Shown here: positions 48,608 through 58,539 of the stretch, in pieces
Numbering within the stretch: the stretch's first letter is position 1
Layout of the letters: the number at the start of each line of letters is the position of its first letter
Source of the DNA: Episyrphus balteatus
Taxonomy: Eukaryota; Arthropoda; Insecta; Diptera; Syrphidae
Direction of reading: 5' to 3'
DNA: 64,000 nt
Assembly (NCBI RefSeq): GCF_945859705.1
Contig: NC_079137.1
Location: 65,719,803 to 65,783,802 of the forward strand
The notes under the pieces: generated by a model
Seen by the model: only the letters and a program-made list of their open reading frames with translations
Told to the model about the DNA's origin: nothing
Databases searched by the model: none
Translations under genes and position numbers: made by a program

Positions 48608-49672
48608 CATTAGGGTGGGTGAAAAAAATTAATTTTTTTTTTTTATTTTATACTCCACAAAATCGATTTCTAGACAGCGAAACCTCTTGAACATAATAAC
48701 CAAATATTAGGTCTTAATAACAATGGGAAGATCCTCCGCTTGGCAGTCTTCCATTTTTCATCAATCTCATATTAAAAAAAAAAAAAAATCATTTCTTATC
48801 AACCTGATTTTTCTCAAATTTCTTTAAAAATTCTTATAGGAAATTGAACGCTTTACAAAAAAAGCCTTTATCGTTTATCTAACCGTTTAAAAGATATTCG
48901 AGGTCCAAAGTTTGGGAAAATAATTAAAAATTCGTTTTTTTTTAATTAATTTTGCAACAAATTGAATAACTATAATAACAAAGGTCGGGAACGGATATAG
49001 AGCAAGAACCAAACCCTACTTTTCGAGAGGAATTTTGTGTGCTGAGTCCGAATCTGAAGTCAAAATTTCACTGGCACGTCACGTTTTTGAAATAATTGAA
49101 TATTAATAGGTCAAAAACGCGTGTTTTTGGGTACATTTGACATCGAATTACATCACCGTTAATTTTTTTTTTTGTAAAACTACTTATGCAATCTCAAAAC
49201 GCAATATCAACCATATATTTTTGACTAAACATAAAAAAAAACTCAATTAAAAATTAGTTTTTGAAGCTTTATAGCGAAAATAGTGATGAGTATAGCTCAA
49301 AAACTAGACGTGATAGAAAAAATCTGTAAACAGTTTTGAATTCAGCACACTAAAGTCAATCAAAATCACCTTATAAAGTTCTTGCTCCCGACTTTTTTTT
49401 AGTTTTTTGCCATAAAAAAAAAAATTTGAAATCAGTGGATATTAGGGTTTGGATACGAATATCTTTAAAACGGTTAAAGCAATCGGGCTTTTTTGGTAGA
49501 TCGTTTAAGCCCCTAGTAAATCTTACTTATTTGATAATAATGCCTTTTCAGTGGATTAGAAAATTTTGAAAAAGTAAAAATGCTTTTACAAGTCCTTTTT
49601 TTTTAGAAGAATCTGTTTTTCGGAGCATAAAACCAAAAAAAAAATATTAAATTTTTTTGACCCACAATAAGA
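48608..49672. mobile_element. Long foldback element (about 1.06 kb)
   Basis: Outer ends GGGTGGGTGAAAAAAATTAA and (rc) GTGGGTCAAAAAAATTTAA are inverted. The symmetry continues inward in order: TTATACTCC / GGAGCATAAAA; AACCGTTTAAAAGATATTCG / CGAATATCTTTAAAACGGTT; GGTCGGGAACGG...GAGCAAGAAC / GTTCTTGCTCCCGACTT; and GTGTGCTGAGTC / TTCAGCACAC. Virtually the whole element is an imperfect palindrome. No transposase-like frame. Confidence 0.7.
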
Positions 49673-51142
49673 ATTATAGTTCAAAAGGGTTTTCTTCAGA
49701 GGCAATTTTTGATCCAAACACTCCGAAAAGCGTTGTCAATTTCAGTTTCGCATAAACCGTTTTTCTTAAATATCAATTAACTCTCATGAGTTGGAAAAAA
49801 AATTAAATCTTGAAAACGATTTACTCACACATTTTCTCTATAAAGAATTTCTTCACATTTACTTTAACATTTAAACATCTCAACTGTTTAATTTGAAATT
49901 TCAATATTAAATGAATTCTCAGAATTCTAATCTTCCAACCAGAAAAATTCCAACTAAAAACAGACAAGACAATGCTATGCCATTTTAAGTCTCCCATTTT
50001 CCTCTTTTTTTTTCAAGAAAACTTAAAGAAATAATTAAAAAAAAAAAAAAAAAAAACAAAACGTTGTTGTTTCCAATCAAACAAAACACAACTTTTCCAC
50101 AATACCTATAGATAAAGAGGTAGGTACAGACAACAACGAGTAACACGCAGTACCATAAGCTTGTGTATGCCTTCTTCATACTCTTTTGCCCTAATCGGAT
50201 TAATTAAATCAACAGCTAATTAATGTAAACGTATTCATAACCTTTTGCGCCAAAGTAAGTAAAGAAGAAGAATTTATATACAGAAATGTACAAGATTCAA
50301 AAACCACATCTTCTTCTTCAACTTTTCAACTCCACCTCATACCTTTACCATCACTTTACTTAACAGCAGCAGTAAGAAGAAAAAGGCTAAGCTCCGATTA
50401 TCCACGGAAGTCTTTTCGAACTTCTCGCGCCCCAAAACTGCACAACCAGCGCCTCATAATCCATGGAGACTGGAAACTTTTCGGTATCTTTTAATTCTCA
50501 TCATTTCACTCCTCCAGCTTTATACCAGCTTGACGGTCGGTGGCGCGGTGAAAAAATCTCTCACCCCTTTTTAGCGCACGAGTGTTGAAGCAAAGGTACC
50601 AGAGTATACGATAGTACCATCATGTATAGAAGTTATTGGACGAAGCCACAATTAAGTGGCCACGTTTCATCGCTGTCTTTGGGGTAACCTCGCTCGCTGG
50701 CTGATGGTACCCTAAAGGCAGAAGTTGTATCTTTAAGATGCTTTTTTTTTTTTGTTCTTTTTTTTGTGTTTTGGTCTGAGCTCTGAGTTCCGATGTTCTT
50801 TTATACCACAAGATTGAAAGAACCGACCTTTTTGAAGTAAATACAAATCTTTTACTTTGAGGCTCTTAGAGGTACTACGTATAGTCATCACCTTGGCATG
50901 ATGGTTACTTTGGGGGAACTCCCCGAACAACAATAACATGTATCTGAGAGAGTTTTTTTTTTTGTATGCCAGGCCAAAGCGATAACCATCGCACCTTTTG
51001 GTCTTTGTGTTTCAGAATTCCCTTCAATCTTTCAACGAGGAATCGAAAATGATATAAATACAATGACTAAGTCGCGGGTTTTTGCTCGATGAAATCCCGG
51101 GATAAAAAATAAATTGTATTTTTAATAAGAAAAATATTTTTT
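49673..51142. other. Unique DNA, GC-richer from about 50150
   Basis: No supported gene. Contains a poly-A run at 50037-50056, CTTCTTCTTCAAC and CAGCAGCAGTAAG tracts, and several short frames on the minus strand without recognisable products. Confidence 0.4.
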
Positions 51143-51418
51143 GGCCACCGCACCACAACCGCACCGCCGCCGTTTGGTCGAAAATTTGGCCGAACCAACG
51201 CCGAAGCACAGCCGGATTGGAAGAGACTTTTTTGACAATGGATAAAAAGCCGTGCGGCGGTTGTGCGGCGGAGTTAAATGTTTACTCAAGAAAATAAAAA
51301 AAAACGTGGTGCGACGGAATAGAAATTTTTGATCATGTTGCGGCGGTAGTTCGGCTCTAAAAAAAACTGTGCTGCTATGCTGCAGCTGTGCTGCGGCAGT
51401 TGTCCGGCGAAATTCCAT
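51143..51418. repeat. Family A relative without tRNA-like core
   Basis: CCACCGCACCACAACCGCAC plus CGCCGCCGTTTGGTCG (51145-51180) matches, inverted, the outer right end of family A copy 2 (CCAAACGGCAGTGG...TGTGGTGCGGTGG). The far end, CGGCGAAATTCCATTTTTA (51403-51421), matches inverted the outer left end of copy 1. Between them are further GTGCGGCGG blocks instead of the AT-rich core. The 195-codon minus frame at 51122-51709 is open because the repeats are GC-rich; it is not a gene. Confidence 0.6.
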
Positions 51419-52911
51419 TTTTAAATGAAAAGTAAAAAAAAATTTGCGAAACCCTCCCAAGCCCTTAATAAAACCTACGTTTGCCTTCACTATTATCGCA
51501 AGGAAAAAAATAATATCATAAAAATAGCAACAAATTGGAAAAACAAACTGAAAACAAACAAAAAAATGACGGACAAGCTGGCACAGAAGGAAAAACAAAC
51601 GAACAACAAAAATCGCTACAGAAAAAACGAATAACTTTTTCGCCAACAAAAAGAAGATCTTTTTCATCAAAGGAGCGCGAGATACTTTTGTATCTTTAAC
51701 CGATTTCATAGAGGATAGCTTATAGGTATGTTGTGTTGTACTGCTCCCCCAATAAACTCGACCTGACCTTTTTAATTAACTGTGCTAGCTGGCTCATAGA
51801 GTGACTTTGGAGATCGAAGGAGGAGTAATAAACTAGAAGCCAACATCGCACACTGGGAAATATTTGTTTTAGCGAGTTGCGGACCGTTTAGCTGAAAAAG
51901 TTAAGTTGTGGAACGTTTTGTGTATCTTTTCTTTTCTGGATTTTAATAATGAAATAGATAAAAGAGGGGAATGCTGCAAGGAAACTGAGGAGGAGTTCGA
52001 AAAAGTGTTGATATTTACCGACACGACGACGACGGCAACTATTCATCACATAGACGAACCAAACGAAACGTTGATTTAACGCAAGTTAGGGGGCCAGCAG
52101 ACGATGGGATTGGGTCAAAGGATCATTGTGTGGTTACAATGTGAACCCCTTTTAGCCATTAGCTTTGAAAGTGATGGCCTCCACTTTTGGCATCTATATG
52201 GGAGAGTGCAATGTTACTTTAGCGGTTTTAAAACTATTATGCAACTTTTTTTCACTTTCAATATTGTGTGTCCGTTTAAGGAATGTGGATGCAATATGCG
52301 TCTTAAATAAATGCATTCTTCCTCATTGGGGGATTTCTGACATCCCCCCACTTTCGTCCTCTCTTCCGTTTTTCATCGTTTCATCGTCATACATAAGTGA
52401 TATTGTTGAGTCATGATTTTCAAGAGTTTTGCAAAATAGTTTTGCGAAAACTTTTTAATGGATTGGAGACAGCCAAAAAGGGGTTATGTTTTGAAGGTTT
52501 TTATAAAATTCAAGCTATACACGAATAACAGAGGTGAGGTAAGACCAGACCGACATACAATGACGATGACGACGAAGTAGGGGGGCTTTTTCCATTTCAT
52601 TGCTTTTAAATTGAAAGTGTCTCGGTTGGATGGAAAATTTTAAACAAGTTGATCCTTGACTTTTTTTTTTTGTTTTTGGTTGAATATTTTGTTGATGGTT
52701 TGATGCAAGTTTAAGTGCAATGTGTGTGGAGTGTAATGTTTTTGATATTAAAGAGAGAGGTAAAAAGGAATTTTGACAGGATTTTTGAAGATGAAGGATA
52801 GCTTTGAGATTTTAAACTTTTGGCTACGTCATTTTAAGAACCATTGTTTAAATCATGGGTTTCAACTTACCTACATTACCTAATGTTTTTTTCATTCATT
52901 AAGAATGTCTT
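51419..52911. other. Unique DNA without a supported gene
   Basis: Moderately complex sequence with CACGACGACGACGGC and GACGATGACGACG tracts. Frames of 68-83 codons at 52104-52416 have no recognisable product. Possible regulatory DNA. Confidence 0.4.
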
Positions 52912-53096
52912 TAAGAGTGTCTTTATAAAGGTGAAAATACATTTTTTTGAATTGTGAATACAATATTCGAATTCCTCGGAATATTCTACATCAATTTCAT
53001 ATATGATACACTATAAAAAAGTGAGATCGAAAAAAGTTCTAGCGACATGAAAAAGTATAAACCAAATTCGCAAAAAAGAGGTGTGTCTACAGAGGG
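52912..53096. mobile_element. piggyBac-type miniature element, copy 2 (truncated)
   Basis: Reverse complement of 46340-46530: TGTCTTTATAAAGGTGAA, TCATATATGA, GCGACATGAAAAAGTATA, AACCAAATTCGCA and the end CAGAGGG followed by TTAA (53097-53100). The opposite end is missing. Confidence 0.7.
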
Positions 53097-53121
53097 TTAA
53101 TACATTCTTGAATGCATAATT

Positions 53122-56100
53122 CTGGAATTTCTACTTCAAATGAGCAAAATAAAGGGAGATAAGTTTTTTTTATCACTTTTTAAACGAGTAAAATGATTGT
53201 TCCGAGTTTAAATAATTTTTTAATGGATGACTGGTATAAACTGGTATAAATATGTGTTACTTAACCATTTTTCATGTTGCAATGATATTCATGACTTTTA
53301 AAAAATATTCGAAAGAAAGTTCATCGGCTTTATTCGCAAATAGGTAAATGGTATAAACTGGTATAATGCATAAAATAAATGTTTATAGGTATATGATGAT
53401 TTCAATGTTTGGAGCTCGTTACTATTTGGTATAAATTAGTATGAATGGATTGTAAATGCTGGTGAGACTGACCTGTCTTGATGAAATATTTTGAAAAATA
53501 TCTGAAAACGGTGCTAATTTTTGTAATTTATTTGGTTTGGAGATTGATTATATTCAACTGCAAAAATAAAATATTGTAAATATTATAAACTGGTATAATG
53601 CACCAACGAAATTGAAATTACACATAAATTTATTTTTCCAAAGCAATATTGTCAAAAGATCCGAAAACTAGCTCGCATCCAAATTTTTTTTGCACATACC
53701 TATGTAAGTAATTGGTATAAATATTCCTTGCGTGACCTTTTTTAGTAAAATAAGTTCTATTTTTGTGGGCTATACTTTTCTTATTCTTTTCTTATTTTCC
53801 TAATTCAATCAATCGATTTTTCAGGTATGAATATTTAATTTACCTTTCTTCAGGACTAATATTTAATATTTAAAAACAATTTTTCAACTTCTTAAGGTTT
53901 CTTAACAATCATTAAATCTGCTTGTCTCTTTTTATATTTGGTAAAATATTTTAAAACTCAATAATAGAAGTCTTGAAAAAGACGTTTCATTTTATTGAAA
54001 TTTCAAAATAACGACCTATAGGCCACAAAAATAGAATTTATAATAATTGGTATAAACTGGTATAATTCATTATCAAAGTTAAAATTACAGCCAAATATAA
54101 TTTTAAAACTTTTTAATGATATTAATTCGGATACAAACTTCATTTTAAGTATTTCTATTCATAACTGACTGGTATAAAATTTTGAAAATAAAAATGGTAG
54201 GTACTATTTCCCATTTATTTTCTTATAATCAAACGTATAACGGAGTGTCTTCATGAATGAAAACATTTTTGGCAGCCTTTCAAGTGGACAAAAAAATATC
54301 AAGTTGAACGAAAAAAAAAAAAATATTCAATGCAATTCATCATTAATTAGTTCAATTAAACAATCACATCAAGTGAGTTGCGAGTTGTGAGTTGCGACAC
54401 TACTCCAAAAGACACTCGCATCCACTTCATCTCAAGATCTTGATCTGATTACTCCTTTGCAACTTGTTTGCGAAAAAATTATTTTTCAAGAGCTCGACAA
54501 CTGTCGACGAATATACAATCCACAATCGTCCACATGGTCAATTATTGCTTATTGCAAAAAGGAAAGACCTCATCCCCCTTTTGGAAAATATATTTTTTAA
54601 AACTTTTTGAATCATGTTTTTTTTTTTTTTGTAAATGCTGTTGGTAGAGTTCTCTTTACTTTCAACCCGGTTGAAACACCACAAAGAATCACAATTAACC
54701 AAAGGAACCAGTGTACACCAAGCTCCAGCGGCAGCGTGCTTTTGCCACCGCTCTTGCTTGCTGTTCGCTTCAATTAATTTCGTCAAAAGAAATTACAATT
54801 GATAGCGCGCGAACTTGCTTCAACAGACGCCATAGCGTCGTCTTTGGTCGCTGGTGGTGGTGGATTTTATGTATAGAGCTCACACGCGTGTGATCCACTC
54901 TCGCAACTCTTTCATTATGCTTTAATTGTTCAATTACATATCCGCATTGTGGCGGAAAGTAGCACCAGCCAGTATTGTGTTGTTGCTGCATGCATCTGAA
55001 ATTATAAATTTTTCTTCAAAAACGAAAAATGAAGACCTCTCGAAAGCAGTGCTGTGTGGTGTAATGATGACGAATATGATGCAAGAGGATGAGAGGACGG
55101 AGGCAACAACGACGATGAAGAGAACCATATAATATAAAGTAGATGGGGAAGCATGTAATTGAATGTGGCAGGGCTTTGAGGAGGCTTGAGGAACTATACA
55201 AGGCCCTAAGGGCTATTAACGCCAAATGGGATAAATCATTTTAATTCGCATGCCACATCACGAAAAAAGAATGGAGAACTTGCAACAGCAGCCCAGTGCC
55301 AGTTCTATAGTAGCATCATACTTGTTTTTGTATACAACAAGAAGAAAAGAAACACAGTGGAGCAGTAAAGAAAAATATTAATAAATTGCGACTGTAAGTG
55401 ACACTTGAGAATTATGCTAAGAGATCCTGGAATTTCTACTTCAAATGAGTTAAATTAGGGTGACCATTTGAGTACTTTTTTTTCGTTACTTAAAACGATG
55501 GTTCGGAGTTTCATGATACTTCTCTAGATTTTCAGTGATTTTCCTGGCTGACTGGTATAAACTGGTATAAAGTGTGTATTACTCAACTATTTTCCATGTC
55601 GCATTGAAAATCATGCATTTAAAAGAAAAATTACGAAAACAAGCCTACGTCCAAAGACTTTATATTCAAACAGGTAAATGGTATAAACTGGTATAATGCA
55701 TAATTTTAATGTTGAAATATTACCCAAAAACAATTTCAATACGTTTGTGATCATACAAAATTGCAAGCCGTCGTCATTATGAGTGTTTTGAGTTCAGAAA
55801 GAACTGGTATAAATTTTCAAACTTAGAAGAAATACGAAAAAATTTCACTATTTCCCTTATATTCAAATATTAAAATGTATAAAGTTTACTCATCTTTAAT
55901 GGAACTTATCATCTCTCTTGGTGACTTCTATAAACTGGTAAAAATATGTGTTACTTATCTACTTCCCACTCCGCAATGAAATTAATTTTTTTTTTTTAAG
56001 TTCCTATCTGAAAACAAGCTCATAATAACAGGCATCATTTTTAAACAAGTAAATGGTATAAACTGGTATAATACGTAAAATAAATAGTAAAATTTCACCA

Positions 56101-57185
56101 AAAAACAATTATTAAACATTTTAATGATACAAATAATTTGGTTATAAACAACTGGTATAAAATTTTAAAAATTGGACGAAATATCATAAAAATTTATTTT
56201 TTAATAATCAAGCGTATACTGGAGTAACTTCATGAATAAAACTTGAATAAAACTAAAACTGAAACAGAAAGGATGTCGGTACTTGCTACACTTGCAGGTG
56301 ACTGGCATAAACTGGTCTAACAAATAATATATTACAGGTGACTGTAAGTAAATGTACAATGCTCGCTGAGCCTTGAACTGCTCGATTGGTATAATAAAAC
56401 CAAATATTGAAATTAACCTTATTAGAACTGCTTTTTGGCTATCGCCAAGAGTCAAGCAGCACCATCATTGATTTTTGTTTTGCATTTTTGTATTGGTATA
56501 AACTAGTCTTATACACATCACAATATAAATATTAGTCAAACAGAGAAGGAAATTTTCTCCGATGGTTGAAATAAATTAGTGTAATGAACAAATTCATACA
56601 AATATTGGTACTTTCGTTCTACGAATAGTATAAATTTGGCTAATGAGCAAAATCGTCCAAATAACTAACAAACACACACAGAGTGAAAGACAAAATACTC
56701 ATATATTCATCTTAAATAAGCTCTCTGTACTGTAGAACATCTGAATGGTATAAATAAAGAAAATTACTGTCCAGTTTTAAAAGCATTAACAAAACACTTA
56801 TTAGTTTATTATTTTACCAATCCATTCTATTTCATGCATAAAACACCACTATTCTTAAAAAGTATTGATATCATTACTGGTATAAACTGGTCAAATTTAC
56901 ATAATCAACATAAATATTAATCAAACAAAGAACTTATTTATGTGAAAAAGTTAATTTTCAATAAATTAGACTCCAGCTTAATTATTTTCTACATATTTAT
57001 CACCGATTTATCTAACTGGTATAAAGTAAAAAAACCTTACTTTTTGTGTCCAAAGTATTAAAATTAAATAGTTTTTTGTGTTAACATTGATAAATCGGTA
57101 TTTTTGTTAATTTTTCCATTGTCAATCAAGTTTTCCTGTTCAATAATATATACCCGGTGACTGGTATAAACTGGTCTAATACGCC
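53122..57185 (+). repeat. ACTGGTATAA motif cluster in higher-order repeats
   Basis: About 20 sites carry TGGTATAA, many as the dimer ACTGGTATAAACTGGTATAA (53231, 53348, 55551, 55678, 56054; variants with GGTCTAA at 56300, 56880, 57160). Two long blocks, 53122-54260 and 55427-56240, start with the same GGAATTTCTACTTCAAATGA and repeat an A-B-C order. A is the dimer then TATGTGTTACTTA; B is AAATGGTATAAACTGG; C is ACTGGTATAAAATTTT followed by a TATTT...AATCAAACGTATA tail. A further A-B-C run starts at 55929. From 56240 to 57185 only the short motif remains. Confidence 0.8.
54261..55426. other. Unique GC-richer island inside the ACTGGTATAA array
   Basis: No TGGTATAA motif. Contains GCAGCGTGC, GTCGTCTTTGGTCGCTGG and CACACGCGTGTGATCC, with overlapping short frames on both strands and no recognisable product. 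The island separates two homologous repeat blocks, so it was either inserted between them or captured when the block duplicated. Candidate regulatory element. Confidence 0.4.
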
Positions 57186-58134
57186 TCACACGTATTAAAC
57201 CCAATTACCAAAACAAATTGTTTGATTTAATTGTGTATTTCTTTTGCAAAATGTCCTCTGGTCACACTATAGATGAAGGCGTTCAGTGCAAATCCACAGA
57301 AAAAAAAAACAACCCATAAAGAAAAGAAGAGTGAATGTTTCAAGGGTCCAATTAGGGCACATTAAGGCGAACTTCATTTTCTGCGAATTATAGCATTCCC
57401 TTTCCGGTGTTGCCAAGAAAAAAAAAATACAAAAAAAAAAAACAAAAACAACAATAAGCGGAGACTCTCCACAATTGCCATTTATATCCGCACCTGCATG
57501 AATAAAACGTCTCGGTAACCACTTTCGATGTCATGTCCTTATGCGTCCGCGTTCTGCACACTCATACGGCGCCAATGAATTGGATTCCTCGCGGTTGTCG
57601 TTCGATGTTGATGGCGCATCTCCCCAAGCGAAACGAGCAAACGACACTCCAACGACGACGAGTCAACCCAACAAAACATTCACCGAGTGTGTTGTGTTAT
57701 GTTTTGCGTTGCGTTTGGATATGTGTGGACCTTAAATGGTCATCCTTGCAGATATACAATACTCCGTCCTTCCAAAAAGGAGAATCAAACACTGTTTTCA
57801 AGAACAACCATGTTTGGTATATATCGGAGACAAAGCGAGGGAATAGAAATGATATTCATCGTCGTCGTCGGACGTACTTGGAAGAGAGATGTGTCTCGAT
57901 TCGGATACAATTTGAAGCCTTGGCCAATTGATGATTATGGAGTGCTTTAGTGTTTTCTAAATGGCAAAATGGCCTTGTGAAGTTTTTATAGTAGTTTTTT
58001 TTTTAGGCAGAGATGTTGGTATGCTACCTTGGAAGTTTTAGCCTGCGTTTCGGATGTGGTGCTGCATAAATAGTGAGCGACAATATTGTGTTCTTCCGCA
58101 GATTGACGTGCTACATGAGCACACATGACTCTGG
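57186..58134 (+). other. Unique GC-rich block; weak candidate exon at 57500-57735
   Basis: GC content rises at 57480-57940. In the frame of the ATG at 57541, the 64-codon translation has a polar, low-bias composition with SSRLSFDVDGASPQ and DTPTTTSQPNKTF, which looks more protein-like than most frames here. It is open from about 57500 to 57735. A 132-codon frame (57533-57931) overlaps in another phase. I recognise neither and see no convincing splice sites, so no gene is called. Confidence 0.2.
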
Positions 58135-58265
58135 TACACCCAGAGAAAAAACGCATAGTAATTTTTAATCCGTTCTACATTGAATCAATGGTGAAAAATA
58201 TATTCATTAATTTTCTAAAAAGTCGTCCTATGCTTAACTTACAGTTTGTCACATCAATTTTTATA

Positions 58266-58345
58266 AGTGAGATGGCACAGTGGTAAAGCACAAGCTTGTC
58301 AACCCAGGTATAGCAGGTTCGATCCCCAGCGGATGCTAGTTTTAC
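58266..58345 (+). other. tRNA-like Pol III module (class I-like), degenerate
   Basis: A box TGGCACAGTGG (58273-58283) and B box GGTTCGATCCC (58316-58326) both fit tRNA internal promoters closely. The loop TTGTCAA could give a GTC anticodon, but its stem does not pair and the acceptor strands do not match. A tRNA-derived relic with a possibly intact internal promoter, followed by T runs that could end Pol III transcription. Confidence 0.6.
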
Positions 58346-58360
58346 TTTTTTTATTTTTTT

Positions 58361-58426
58361 AATGTGTGAACAACTTTGATTTAATGTGTGAACAACTTTG
58401 ATTTAATGTGTGAACAACTTTGATTT
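58361..58426 (+). repeat. 22 bp tandem repeat, three identical units
   Basis: AATGTGTGAACAACTTTGAT plus TT repeats exactly at 58361, 58383 and 58405. A degenerate fourth unit follows (AAAGTGTGCTACTTTGATT). It lies within the TIR element. Confidence 0.95.
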
Positions 58427-58539
58427 AAAGTGTGCTACTTTGATTCAATCATTTTCCACTTTAGGCTAAAAATGTAGTGATTTTCCATTGATTCAAAGTG
58501 GTTTAGATTGATTTTACGTTGTTTTTTGGCTCAGTGTAT

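Larger units (their letters stand above)
58135..58538 (+). mobile_element. TIR element with a second type of tRNA-like core
   Basis: The left end TACACCCAGAGAAAAAAC with TTGAATCAATGGTGAAAAA (58135-58199) faces, inverted, TTTTCCATTGATTCAA and GTTGTTTTTTGGCTCAGTGTA (58480-58538). Inside are a tRNA-like sequence (58266-58345), a poly-T tract, and three identical 22-base tandem units (58361-58426). The CACTGAGAAAAAA-like end is common in fly miniature elements (general knowledge). No coding capacity. Unrelated in sequence to family A, although the architecture is the same. Confidence 0.7.

Noticed and set aside
51122..51709. 195-codon minus-strand open frame, the longest in the window
   Set aside because: Its centre is the GC-rich family A repeat, which lacks stop codons by composition; the product is F/K-rich low complexity at the ends and has no recognisable domain.
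58266..58345. Functional tRNA-Asp gene (GTC-like loop)
   Set aside because: Anticodon and acceptor stems do not pair, and the sequence is enclosed in a mobile element.
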